From Streptomyces pactum (GTDB lineage: Bacteria; Actinomycetota; Actinomycetes; Streptomycetales; Streptomycetaceae): a DNA stretch of 64,000 nucleotides. The position numbers were made by a program, and so were the translations under genes. Below are positions 21,071 to 29,336 of this stretch, piece by piece. Each line of letters starts with the position of its first letter. Within the stretch, counting starts at the first letter, position 1. Where the stretch lies: assembly GCF_002005225.1 (NCBI RefSeq), contig NZ_CP019724.1, forward strand, positions 7,110,001 to 7,174,000, written 5' to 3'. Below the pieces are notes generated by a model. The model was not told where the DNA came from, did no database searches, and was given only the letters and a program-made list of their open reading frames with translations.

Positions 21071-21274
21071 TCAGGCGGCGGTCATCAGGCCCGCACCGAC
21101 AGGACGGTGCGGGGCGATGATCTGGCCGTCCGGCAGGAGCTCACCGGTGTCCTCGAAGAGGACGACGCCGTTGCACAGCAGGCTCCAACCCTGCTCCGGG
21201 TGGTGCGCCACGAGGCGGGCGGATTCCCGGTCGGCGGAGTCGGCTGAAGGGCACGGTGGCTGGTGCTGGCACAT
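21071..21274 (-). CDS. DUF5999 family small protein
   Basis: A 67-aa protein starting MCQHQPPCPSADSADRE and ending with DGQIIAPHRPVGAGLMTAA, a small family I recognise as widespread in Streptomyces (DUF5999). The N-terminal Cys/His cluster could bind metal. ATG 21274 follows GAGAG; an upstream in-frame ATG at 21349 gives an extension not typical of the family. Function unknown. Confidence 0.8.
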   Translation of the reverse strand: MCQHQPPCPSADSADRESARLVAHHPEQGWSLLCNGVVLFEDTGELLPDGQIIAPHRPVGAGLMTAA

Positions 21275-21557
21275 GAGTGGGGTCTCTCGGTCTGTCGATT
21301 CGGGTGAGGTCGCTGTCTTGTCTGTCCCGCGGCGTGAAGCGTCGTTCATGGCCGCCCCCCGTTGTGTAAGTCGGTCCGAACCCAGTGTTGCCCCACGGGC
21401 CTCGATCCGCAGGTATTTCGCAGCACCGCTTCTCACAGGTTGTGACGCATCACCCGCCCGGACGGTTCAGCTCAACTGCACTGTCACTTCGGGTGGTTCG
21501 ACATGGCCCTATGGGGCTAGTCCGCCAGGGTCGGGGGGCGGCCGGCGGGAGGGGCGG

Positions 21558-22142
21558 TCAGGCCGGGGAGCGCAGCAGTCGTGTCGGAGTCACCCGGAGG
21601 GTGAGGACCGGCAGCAGATCGGCGACCCGGTGCGGCCGGTGGGCCGCGATGCCGGGAGGGGCCGGCGCCAGCGGCACCAGCAGGTCGGTGGCCGCGGGGT
21701 GTCCGGCGGCGGCGTCCGCGGTGCCGTCGCCGTGCAGCCACAGCGTGAGCATGTAGAGCCCGGGAACCGACAGCAGACGCGGCTGGTAGGCCTGCGGCAT
21801 CGACTCGGCCTGGCGCAGGGCGCGCTCGGTCGAGGCGACGTAAGGGCCCTCGAAGAAGTGCGAGAACGCCCATCCGTCGGGGGTCAGCCGGGTCTCCGCC
21901 GCCGCCACCGCGCGGTCGCCGCAGCGGATGAGGAAGCGCCACCCGGTCAGCCGCGTCACCGCCACTCCCTCCGCCGTGATCCGGTCCAGGACGTGCACGG
22001 GAAGCGGCAGTTCGGGCGTGCCGGGCCCCTGGGCGCCGAGCAGGGCGGGGGTCCGGGCCTCACGGACCGCGGTGGGAGACGAGAGTGCGGTGAGAACGGA
22101 GCGCAGGGCGGGCGCGGGAGCCGGGGGGACATGCAGGGGCAT
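21558..22142 (-). CDS. Conserved hypothetical protein
   Basis: A 194-aa protein without a recognised domain. It has a proline/alanine-rich start, a central region with GWRFLIRCGDRAVAAAETRL and FSHFFEGPYVASTERALRQAE, and a low-complexity C-terminus. ATG 22142 is preceded by GAGAGG. Third-position GC bias supports coding. No transmembrane helix or signal peptide. It sits alone between DUF5999 and a 550-bp non-coding stretch. Confidence 0.7.
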   Translation of the reverse strand: MPLHVPPAPAPALRSVLTALSSPTAVREARTPALLGAQGPGTPELPLPVHVLDRITAEGVAVTRLTGWRFLIRCGDRAVAAAETRLTPDGWAFSHFFEGPYVASTERALRQAESMPQAYQPRLLSVPGLYMLTLWLHGDGTADAAAGHPAATDLLVPLAPAPPGIAAHRPHRVADLLPVLTLRVTPTRLLRSPA

Positions 22143-22693
22143 GATGGGTCGCCTCTCATTCGAAGGCACGGTGGCGCGAGGGCGGAGCGGGGCGGACGAC
22201 GCTGTCAGCTCGCGGGGCTGGAGAGGCAGCGGCCGGGGTCCGGAACCGGGAAGGCGGTGAGGCCTGCCGCGCGTCAGCTCGACGGCACGATCCATCGACC
22301 GTGGGCGCCGGTCAGCTACCTTGTCTGCGGAGTTTATACGACATGTGTTCAGACTGTGTTTCAACTAGCGGATTCCGGCAACCAGTACAAGGTTGCATTC
22401 GGCCGTCGATATGCGGGAATCCTCCGGATTTCTCGCCGTGTGGGCGACGGTGACCTCGGGGAATGCGCACCGAGCGGTCGGCCAATTGGCGTCGGCGTTT
22501 TTCACGACTTCCCGGCCGGGAAACTGCTCGACGTGTCATGCCCAGTGAATGTGCCGCCGGTCACATCGGCACAGCGTAGCGGCTGCCGGGCCGGTGCGGG
22601 GACGTTATCGATCGCTTCGGCTGGGCATCATCCCACCTGACCGGCCCCCGGCGGCCGGATCTCCGACTCACCGCTCCGAGAAGGGACTCTTCC
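22143..22693. other. Non-coding stretch with lower GC
   Basis: About 550 bp without a convincing gene. The part from 22310 to 22460 is noticeably AT-richer than its surroundings (TTTATACGAC, TTTCAACTAG), fitting promoters for the divergent genes. GAGAAGGGA near 22679 is the ribosome binding site of the next gene. Confidence 0.5.
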
Positions 22694-24211
22694 ATGGGGG
22701 AGAAGGTCGTGGCAGGTCAGTTCGACCTGTCCGATCGCCAGCGCTACCGCGAGAAGCTCCAGCGGTGCCTGACGGGGCTGGAGCGACTTCTGGCGGAGAA
22801 GCGGTTCGACCGTCCGAAGAACCTGATGGGGCTGGAGATCGAATTGAATCTCGTCGGTGCCGACGGGATGCCGAAAATGTTGAATGCGCAAGTCCTGGAG
22901 CGCATCGCGAGCCGCGACTTCCAAACAGAACTCGCCATGTTCAACCTGGAGGTCAACATCGCTCCACATCGGCTGGGCGGCCGGGTTTTCGACCGTCTCG
23001 CCGAGGAGATCCGTACGTCCCTGGCATATGCGGACCGCAAGGCGGGCGAGGTCGACGCCGGAATCGCGATGATCGGTATTCTGCCGACGCTGGACCGGGA
23101 CGACCTGGTCTCCTCGAATCTCTCCGCCGTCGACCGCTACGCACTCCTCAACGAGCAGATCGTGGCCGCCCGCGGTGAGGACTTCACCCTGGACATCGAG
23201 GGCGTCGAGCGTTTGACCTGCACCTCGAAGTCCATCGCCCCGGAGGCCGCCTGCACCTCGGTGCAGTTGCACCTCCAGGTCACTCCGGACCGCTTCGCGG
23301 CCGTGTGGAACGCGGCCCAGGCGGTGACCGCCGCGCAGATCGCCGTAGGCGCCAACGCGCCCTTCCTCTTCGGCCGGGAGCTGTGGCGCGAGTCGCGGCC
23401 CCCGCTGTTCCAGCAGTCCACCGACACCCGCCCGCCCGAGCTCCAGGCCCAGGGCGTGCGGCCGCGCACCTGGTTCGGTGAGCGGTGGGTGACCTCGGCC
23501 TACGACCTGTTCGAGGAGAACCGGCGCTATTTCCCGGCGCTGCTGCCGATCTGCGACGCGGAGGACCCGCTGGACGTGCTGGACGCGGGCGGCGTGCCCT
23601 CGCTCTCCGAACTCGTCCTGCACAACGGCACCGTCTATCGCTGGAACCGCCCGGTGTACGACATCGCCGACGGCGTCCCGCACCTGCGCGTGGAGAACCG
23701 CGTCCTGCCGGCCGGCCCCACCGTCACCGACGTCATCGCCAACGCGGCCTTCTACTACGGCGTCGTCCGCGCGCTTGCCGAGGAGCCGAGGCCGCTGTGG
23801 ACCCGGCTGCCGTTCGCCGCCGCCGCCGCCAACTTCGAGGCGGCGTGCCGCCACGGCATCGATGCCCGCTTCGAGTGGCCCCGGCGCGGCCGGCTGGGCG
23901 GCACCACCGAGGTCGACGCCGCCGTCCTCGTACGCGACGAACTGCTGCCGCTCGCCGAGGCCGGGCTGGACGCGTGGGGCGTGGAGCCCGCCGACCGGGA
24001 CCTGTACCTCGGCGTGATCGACGAGCGGTGCCGGCGCCGGGTGAACGGTGCCTCCTGGCAGGCGGCCACGTTCCACCGGGCGCTGGAGGCCGGCCTGTCC
24101 CGGGAGGCCGCGCTGGCCGCCACGACCCGCCGCTACGTCGAGCTCATGCGCGAGGGCGACCCCGTGCACCGGTGGCCGGTGGGCCTGCCGGAGCCGGCGC
24201 CGCTGGGCTGA
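22694..24211 (+). CDS. Glutamate-cysteine ligase family protein (GCS2-like)
   Basis: A 505-aa protein of the carboxylate-amine ligase/GCS2 superfamily. NLMGLEIELNLV (residues 44-55) carries the acidic metal/ATP residues and FNLEVNIAPH and RVENRVLPAGPTVTD are further family blocks. Members form gamma-glutamyl-cysteine-like bonds, but Streptomyces makes mycothiol rather than glutathione, so the substrate is open (ergothioneine EgtA-like or other). ATG 22694 has GAGAAGGGA upstream. It is apparently monocistronic. Confidence 0.82.
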   Translation: MGEKVVAGQFDLSDRQRYREKLQRCLTGLERLLAEKRFDRPKNLMGLEIELNLVGADGMPKMLNAQVLERIASRDFQTELAMFNLEVNIAPHRLGGRVFDRLAEEIRTSLAYADRKAGEVDAGIAMIGILPTLDRDDLVSSNLSAVDRYALLNEQIVAARGEDFTLDIEGVERLTCTSKSIAPEAACTSVQLHLQVTPDRFAAVWNAAQAVTAAQIAVGANAPFLFGRELWRESRPPLFQQSTDTRPPELQAQGVRPRTWFGERWVTSAYDLFEENRRYFPALLPICDAEDPLDVLDAGGVPSLSELVLHNGTVYRWNRPVYDIADGVPHLRVENRVLPAGPTVTDVIANAAFYYGVVRALAEEPRPLWTRLPFAAAAANFEAACRHGIDARFEWPRRGRLGGTTEVDAAVLVRDELLPLAEAGLDAWGVEPADRDLYLGVIDERCRRRVNGASWQAATFHRALEAGLSREAALAATTRRYVELMREGDPVHRWPVGLPEPAPLG

Positions 24212-24381
24212 GACGCCCGGAGCACGCGGGGCCGGGGAGGGCCGGGTGCGCCCGGAGGGCCCCAAGGCCCGCAGGGCACCGGGGCCGCCGGAGGCCACCG
24301 GTGCCACCGAGGCCGCCCCCGCCGTGCGTCGCCCCATACTGATCGGGCAAGCTGTGACGTCCCAGGTGGAGGCAGGCGTGC

Positions 24382-25209
24382 ATGGCGGAGGCGGGCCCGG
24401 TGGACGATTCGTTCCCTCAGAAGCCGGTTGACGGGGGGCCGGCTCCCCATGAGCGGCTCTCGCGACGGGTCCTGCGTGACGAGACGCTGCTCGTCCTCGC
24501 ACTGTCGCTCGGTGCCAGCGGCGTGTCCGCCCTCATCAGCTTCATCGGCTCGGTCACCCGGCCCGGCGGGCTCAAGGACCAGGCGGCCACCCTCAACGCC
24601 TCCGCCGCGCCCGGCCGCCCCTGGCTGGACCTGGCCTGGCAGCTCTTCGGGATCACCACGGCGCTCGTTCCCGTCGCCCTCGTCGCGCACTTCCTGCTGC
24701 GGGAGGGGCGCGGCCTGCGCACCCTCGGCTTCGACCGCACCCGTCCGTGGCCGGACCTCGGCCGCGGGGCCGTCGTCGCCGCCGTCATCGGCAGCACCGG
24801 CATCGCCTTCTACCTGGCCGCCCGGGGCCTCGGCTTCAACCTCACCGTGGTGCCCGAGGCGCTGCCCGAGGTGTGGTGGAAGTACCCCGTGCTGATCCTC
24901 TCGGCGGTGCAGAACTCCGTCCTGGAGGAGGTCATCGTCGTCGGCTACCTGCTGCGCCGGCTCGACCAGCTCGGCTGGAGCCCCCGGGCGTCCCTGGCGG
25001 CCAGTTCGGTACTGCGCGGGTCCTACCACCTCTACCAGGGCATCGGCGGCTTCATCGGCAACATGGTGATGGGCGTCGTGTTCGTGTACCTGTACCGCCG
25101 CTGGGGGCGGGTGGGCCCGCTGGTGGTGGCGCACTCGCTGCTCGACATCGGGGCCTTCGTGGGCTACGCGCTGCTGGCCGGGAAGGTGGACTGGCTGCCG
25201 ACGGCGTGA
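24382..25209 (+). CDS. CPBP family intramembrane glutamic endopeptidase
   Basis: A 275-aa membrane protein with six to eight helices. The CPBP/ABI motifs are present: EEVIVVGYLLRRL (motif 1 with EE), RGSYHLYQG (motif 2 with H) and VVAHSLLDI (motif 3 with H). CPBP proteins resemble CAAX prenyl proteases and act within the membrane; substrates are unknown. GGAGG lies 11 nt upstream of ATG 24382. The 170-bp gap before it is Gly/Pro-rich sequence without a gene. Confidence 0.85.
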   Translation: MAEAGPVDDSFPQKPVDGGPAPHERLSRRVLRDETLLVLALSLGASGVSALISFIGSVTRPGGLKDQAATLNASAAPGRPWLDLAWQLFGITTALVPVALVAHFLLREGRGLRTLGFDRTRPWPDLGRGAVVAAVIGSTGIAFYLAARGLGFNLTVVPEALPEVWWKYPVLILSAVQNSVLEEVIVVGYLLRRLDQLGWSPRASLAASSVLRGSYHLYQGIGGFIGNMVMGVVFVYLYRRWGRVGPLVVAHSLLDIGAFVGYALLAGKVDWLPTA

Positions 25210-25272
25210 CGGGGGAGCGGACGGCGCGGCAGCCTCTCGTCACGTCCCCGCCAGCCTGCCTGGGCAGTACAG

Positions 25273-26082
25273 CTAGGCCAGCAGCTCGCCCTCGATCACC
25301 GTCACCGCGTGTCCGCTCAGCAGCGTGCGCTCGCCGCGCAGCTCCGTGCGGACTCGGCCGGAGCGGGGCGAGGCCTGCAGCCCGGTGAGGCCGGGGCGGC
25401 CGAGGCGCTCGGACCAGAACGGCGCGAGGGCCGTGTGCGCGCTTCCGGTGACCGGGTCCTCGTCGATGCCGACGTTCGGGAAGAAGCACCGGGAGACGTA
25501 GTCGTAGCCACGGGCGGGGTCCTCCGCGCGTGCGGTGGCGATGATGCCGCGTCGGGAGTGCGCGGCGAGCGCCTTGTGGTCCGGGGCGAGGCCGCGGACC
25601 GTCTTCTCGTCGGCGACCTCGACGAGCAGGTCCCCGATGTCCGGCCCCGTGTCGAGGACCGTGAGGGGCTCCGCCCCCAGTGACTCGGCGACGCCCTTCG
25701 GGGCCTCGACGGGGGTGAGTGGCGCAGTCGGGAAGTCCAGGGTGATCGAGCCGTCCTCGCGGGGCGTCGCGACGAGGACGCCACTGCGGGTGGCGAACCG
25801 CACCGCGCCCTCGTGGCTGCCGGTGGTGTGCAGGACGTGGGCCGTGGCGAGTGTCGCGTGGCCGCACATCGCGACCTCGGTGGCCGGTGTGAACCAGCGC
25901 AGCGCCCAGTCGGCCTCGCCGCCCTCGGGCAGGCGGTGGGCGAACGCGGTCTCCGCGTGGTTGACCTCCAGGGCGACCCGCTGGAGCCGGTCGTCGTCCG
26001 GGAAGGCGTCGAGGAGCAGCACCCCGGCGGGGTTGCCGGCGAAGGGCCGGTCGGTGAAGGCGTCGACGATTCGGATGCGCAT
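25273..26082 (-). CDS. PhzF family isomerase
   Basis: A 269-aa protein with the two-domain PhzF fold. The start IVDAFTDRPFAGNPAGVLL, the catalytic glutamate E44 in NHAETAF and MCGHATLATAHVL identify the family (PhzF/YddE, diaminopimelate-epimerase-like). Family members isomerise small-molecule intermediates such as dihydro-3-hydroxyanthranilate; no phenazine genes are here, so the substrate is unknown. ATG 26082. It converges with the CPBP gene 63 bp away. Confidence 0.9.
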   Translation of the reverse strand: MRIRIVDAFTDRPFAGNPAGVLLLDAFPDDDRLQRVALEVNHAETAFAHRLPEGGEADWALRWFTPATEVAMCGHATLATAHVLHTTGSHEGAVRFATRSGVLVATPREDGSITLDFPTAPLTPVEAPKGVAESLGAEPLTVLDTGPDIGDLLVEVADEKTVRGLAPDHKALAAHSRRGIIATARAEDPARGYDYVSRCFFPNVGIDEDPVTGSAHTALAPFWSERLGRPGLTGLQASPRSGRVRTELRGERTLLSGHAVTVIEGELLA

Positions 26083-26210
26083 GTCCCGACGCTAGACGCC
26101 GCGCGAAGCCGCGGACCAAGGCCAATCGGTGAGTACTGGACCGCTTTCCGGGCGGGCGGAGTGGGCGGTCCCTCGGGCCTGTCGGAGGAGGCTTGCCAGT
26201 CGATACGTTC

Positions 26211-26220
26211 CGATATATCG
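26211..26220. promoter_or_regulatory. Palindrome upstream of padR (candidate operator)
   Basis: CGATATATCG, a perfect 10-bp palindrome, lies 38 bp before the PadR start, preceded by a related half-site CGATACG at 26201. Confidence 0.5.
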
Positions 26221-26257
26221 TTGAAGCATCGCGACTGATCAACGACTGAGTGGAGTG

Positions 26258-26917
26258 ATGGCGATGCGTAACCACGGATACGAGCGTGGACACGGCGGAC
26301 ACGGTGGACGCGGCGGCGAGGGCGGCCCCTTCGGCCACGGCGGCTTCGACGGTCGGCGTGCGGCCTTCGGCCCGTTCGGGCCGGGCGGTCCCGGTGGCGG
26401 TCCCGGTGGCCCCTTCGGGCCCGGATTCGGCCACGGAGGGCCCTGGGGTGGCCGCGGACGCGGCGGTCCCAGGGGAAGGGCGCGGCGCGGTGACGTACGG
26501 GCGTCGATCCTGGCCCTCCTGAAGGACCGGTCGATGCACGGCTACGAGATGATCCAGGAGATCGCCGAGCGCAGCGGCGGGGCGTGGAAGCCCAGCCCCG
26601 GCTCGGTGTACCCCACCCTCCAGTTGCTGGAGGACGAGGGCCTGATCGTCAGTGAGAGCGAGGGCGGCAAGAAGCTCTTCGCGCTCACCGAGGCGGGCCG
26701 CGCCGCGGCCGAGGAAGGCCCGGACGCTCCCTGGGAAGAGGCCTCGCGGGGCGTCGACTGGGAGGCCCTGAACGACATCAGGCAGGCCGGCTTCGGGCTG
26801 ATGGAGGCCTTCGGCCAGGTCTGGAAGACCGGCAGCAAGGAGCAGCGGGAGAAGGCGCTCGCCGTCATCGGCGACGCCCGCAAGAAGCTGTACCTGATCC
26901 TCGCCGACGAGGACTGA
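26258..26917 (+). CDS. PadR family transcriptional regulator
   Basis: A protein of about 219 aa. Residues 1-75 are extremely Gly/His-rich (GHGG, GPGG), possibly metal-binding or disordered. The PadR winged helix (RRGDVRASILALLKDRSMHGYE and SPGSVYPTLQLLEDEGLI) follows and the C-terminus is helical. GGAG precedes ATG 26258. The palindrome CGATATATCG upstream suggests autoregulation. A strong hairpin follows the stop. Confidence 0.9.
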   Translation: MAMRNHGYERGHGGHGGRGGEGGPFGHGGFDGRRAAFGPFGPGGPGGGPGGPFGPGFGHGGPWGGRGRGGPRGRARRGDVRASILALLKDRSMHGYEMIQEIAERSGGAWKPSPGSVYPTLQLLEDEGLIVSESEGGKKLFALTEAGRAAAEEGPDAPWEEASRGVDWEALNDIRQAGFGLMEAFGQVWKTGSKEQREKALAVIGDARKKLYLILADED

Positions 26918-26961
26918 CCCGGTACGGCCGTCGCCGGCAGGTGTGCGGCCGCCCTCGCGAG

Positions 26962-26989
26962 GTGCCCCGCGGAGCGATCCGCGGGGCAC
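26962..26989. terminator. Bidirectional terminator after padR
   Basis: GTGCCCCGCGGA-GCGA-TCCGCGGGGCAC is a perfect 12-bp stem between padR and the small minus-strand gene at 27008. Confidence 0.85.
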
Positions 26990-27007
26990 CGTCGCGTGTG
27001 GGCGCGC

Positions 27008-27194
27008 TCAGTCGACCCGCCGTATCACCGCCGGGTCGAAGCCATCCCACGCGCGGGAAGGAGCTCTCGTCATGGCAGTGCCACGCCTCCCGGAACAGGT
27101 CGGCGAGCAGCGCCTCGGCCGGGGCGTGCACCCGGTACACGTACTGCCTGCCGTCGACCGCCGGCAGGGCCACCAGCCAGCACCTGCTTCTCAT
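27008..27194 (-). pseudogene. Small conserved-looking gene with an apparent 1-nt frameshift
   Basis: From ATG 27194 the minus strand reads MRSRCWLVALPAVDGRQYVY, continuing to AWHCHDESSFP. At about 27050 a +1 shift yields AWDGFDPAVIRRVD followed at once by TGA (27008), while the unshifted frame runs on into low-complexity sequence through the terminator. Total length is 187 nt, one base more than a 61-codon gene. Either a sequencing or assembly indel or a real mutation. Function unknown. Confidence 0.5.
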
Positions 27195-27393
27195 GCCCCT
27201 GTCGCACCAGCGAAGGCACGCTTCGGTTGCCCCGGTGAGCGCACGGCAAGGCGGCGCGCGCCCGGCAGGGCGAAACGGCTTGATCTCATCCGTAAGGAGG
27301 AGATTCCGGCCCACCGCGTCCACTCTGCGTGGGACGCGAGAATGCTTCCCGTCGGGGATGACCCGCTCCCGGGAGGCTGATGAGCTAGGAGAT

Positions 27394-27933
27394 GTGCAAC
27401 CCTGTATCCCCCGGCAGTCGGCCGGCGAGCAAGGCGCCCGGCGCCCGGACGGCACCGACCTCGATGCCCGGTTCGGCGAAGAACTGGCACCGGTGGTCAC
27501 CGGCGCCCGCCGCAGAGCGGTACGGGACGGGGACCGGCAGATCGACACGGCCCATCTGCTGCACTCCCTGATCGAGTACGACCCCGAGGCCCGCGCCGTC
27601 CTCGGAGAGGGACCCCAGGTCGCCCGGCTGCTCGGCTACCTCGTGCAGCGCAGCATCGGCTACGGCCTGCGCTGGCAGAGCACCGTGGAGGATTCCGGCG
27701 CCGTACCCGTGGTGACCGGGGCAGCCGGCTTCTCGCCGCTGGCCGCCACCGCCATGGAGGGCGCCCGCGCACGCGCCGTCCGGCGCGGGGCGGACCGGCC
27801 CACAGGCGTCGACCTGCTCGCCGCCCTCGTCACGGACCCGCAGGCGCGGGCCGTGGAGGTGCTCGGCCGTGCCGCCGTCGAACCGCGCACGGTGCTCGCC
27901 CGCGTGGAGAACCACTTCGAGCCGACGCCCTGA
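27394..27933 (+). CDS. Clp N-terminal repeat domain protein
   Basis: A 179-aa protein with two Clp-N-like helical repeats: ARRRAVRDGDRQIDTAHLLHSLI and ATAMEGARARAVRRGADRPTGVDLL. It lacks the AAA+ modules of ClpA/ClpC, so it is a stand-alone Clp-N protein that may bind Clp substrates or adaptors. GTG 27394 lies 3-4 nt after AGGAG, a tight spacing; the upstream in-frame ORF is not credible as protein. Confidence 0.75.
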   Translation: MQPCIPRQSAGEQGARRPDGTDLDARFGEELAPVVTGARRRAVRDGDRQIDTAHLLHSLIEYDPEARAVLGEGPQVARLLGYLVQRSIGYGLRWQSTVEDSGAVPVVTGAAGFSPLAATAMEGARARAVRRGADRPTGVDLLAALVTDPQARAVEVLGRAAVEPRTVLARVENHFEPTP

Positions 27934-28152
27934 GCACGCCCCGCTCATCACCGGCTGAAGCGGCGGCCGCGACAGCGGCTGAGACGGTGGCCGTGCGGTG
28001 GCCCCTCAGCGGCTCGACGGCTTTCAGCGGCTCATCGCCGGCTTGTCCTCGGGGCGGTCACCCGCTCTTCCCGGGGTCGTGGCCGACGTCCAGTCGGTGA
28101 GACAGGTGTCATGGAGGGTGACGGTCATGTCGTCCCCTGTCATCATGTGCCG

Positions 28153-29151
28153 GTGCATACGTCTGACAGTGCTCGCGGCCGGCGGGGCAGGGGCGCCGGG
28201 ATCGGCCTGGCGCTCGCGTCCGCGGTCGCCTTCGGAGGGTCCGGGGTCGCGGCCAAGCCGCTGATCGAGGCGGGACTCGACCCGCTCCACGTGGTCTGGC
28301 TGCGCGTGGCCGGCGCCGCCCTCGTCATGCTGCCGCTCGCCGTGCGCCACCGCGCGCTGCTGCGCCGCCGGCCCGGGCTGCTCGCCGGCTTCGGACTGCT
28401 GGCCGTGGCCGGTGTCCAGGCCTGCTACTTCGCCGCGATCTCCCGCATCCCCGTCGGTGTCGCGCTGCTCGTCGAGTACCTGGCGCCCGCGCTGGTCCTC
28501 GGCTGGGTGCGGTTCGTGCAGCGGCGGCCGGTGACGCGGGCCGCGGCGCTCGGCGTGGTCCTCGCGGTCGGCGGACTGGCCTGCGTCGTGGAGGTCTGGT
28601 CGGGACTGGGCTTCGACGCCCTCGGACTGCTCCTCGCGCTCGGCGCCGCCTGCTGCCAGGTCGGCTACTTCGTCCTGTCCGACCAGGGCAGCGACGCCGG
28701 CGACGAGGCGCCCGACCCGCTCGGCGTCATCGCCTACGGCCTGCTCGTCGGGGCCGCCGTGCTCACCGTCGTCGCCCGCCCCTGGTCGATGGACTGGTCC
28801 GTCCTCACCCACAGCGTCCCCATGGACGGCACACCCGTCGCCGCCGCCCTGCTGCTGGCCTGGATCGTGCTCATCGCCACGGTCCTCGCCTATGTCACCG
28901 GCATCGTGGCCGTGCGCCGCCTCTCGCCGCAGGTCGCCGGCGTGGTGGCGTGTCTCGAAGCGGTCATCGCGACCGTCCTGGCCTGGGTGCTGCTCGGCGA
29001 GCATCTGTCCGCCCCGCAGATCATCGGCGGCGTGGTGGTCCTGGTGGGCGCCTTCATCGCCCAGTCGTCGACGCCGGCGAAGGGCTTGCCGGACCCGGTG
29101 GCGAGCGGCGGACCGGAAAGGGAGTTGTCCAGCCGGGGAACGGCGACCTAA
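28153..29151 (+). CDS. EamA family transporter (first)
   Basis: About 332 aa with ten transmembrane helices in two EamA repeats (first repeat GSGVAAKPLIEAGLDPLHVVWLR; second around VTGIVAVRRLSPQVAGVVACLEAV). Such drug/metabolite transporters export amino acids, nucleosides or other small metabolites. GTG 28153 is chosen, ATG 28111 is possible; neither has a strong ribosome binding site. Its stop overlaps the promoter of the next transcript. Confidence 0.85.
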   Translation: MHTSDSARGRRGRGAGIGLALASAVAFGGSGVAAKPLIEAGLDPLHVVWLRVAGAALVMLPLAVRHRALLRRRPGLLAGFGLLAVAGVQACYFAAISRIPVGVALLVEYLAPALVLGWVRFVQRRPVTRAAALGVVLAVGGLACVVEVWSGLGFDALGLLLALGAACCQVGYFVLSDQGSDAGDEAPDPLGVIAYGLLVGAAVLTVVARPWSMDWSVLTHSVPMDGTPVAAALLLAWIVLIATVLAYVTGIVAVRRLSPQVAGVVACLEAVIATVLAWVLLGEHLSAPQIIGGVVVLVGAFIAQSSTPAKGLPDPVASGGPERELSSRGTAT

Positions 29152-29154
29152 GGT
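29125..29154 (+). promoter_or_regulatory. Promoter of the EamA2 leader transcript
   Basis: TTGTCC (29125-29130), an 18-nt spacer, and TAAGGT (29149-29154). The predicted start point is at about 29161, one nucleotide before the ATG of the leader peptide. The -10 box overlaps the stop codon of the preceding gene. Confidence 0.65.
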
Positions 29155-29161
29155 GCGGATC

Positions 29162-29203
29162 ATGCATTCCGACGCACTCGTCCTCCCGCCTCCGGCCGCC
29201 TGA
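29162..29203 (+). CDS. Short leader peptide MHSDALVLPPPAA
   Basis: A 13-codon ORF whose ATG coincides with the predicted transcription start, so it would be translated from a leaderless mRNA. It encodes Pro-Pro-Pro-Ala-Ala just before the stop. Its last codons (CCCGCC) can pair with GGCGGG at the stop, so ribosome occupancy would change RNA folding. Followed by two strong hairpins and the EamA gene. Assigned from position and structure only. Confidence 0.5.
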   Translation: MHSDALVLPPPAA

Positions 29204-29336
29204 GGCGGGCCTCTGATCAGCCCGGCGCGTTGTCGCCGGGCCGGATGGTGCTGCCCGCAGACGCGGTCCCCGCGCCCCGGTCCTTCCGGGGACGCCTCGA
29301 ACTTCCGCGCCCTGTGCGCGTCTGCGGAGAGAACTC
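29204..29336 (+). ncRNA. Structured leader RNA of the second EamA gene
   Basis: Hairpin A pairs GCCCGGCG (29220-29227) with CGCCGGGC (29234-29241). Domain B is closed by CGCAGACGCG (29256-29265) with CGCGTCTGCG (29317-29326), enclosing CCCCGG-TCCTT-CCGGGG (29275-29291) with an alternative GTCCCC/GGGGAC. The 3' arm of domain B touches the Shine-Dalgarno sequence GGAGAG (29326-29331). It does not match a riboswitch class I know. Confidence 0.5.
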
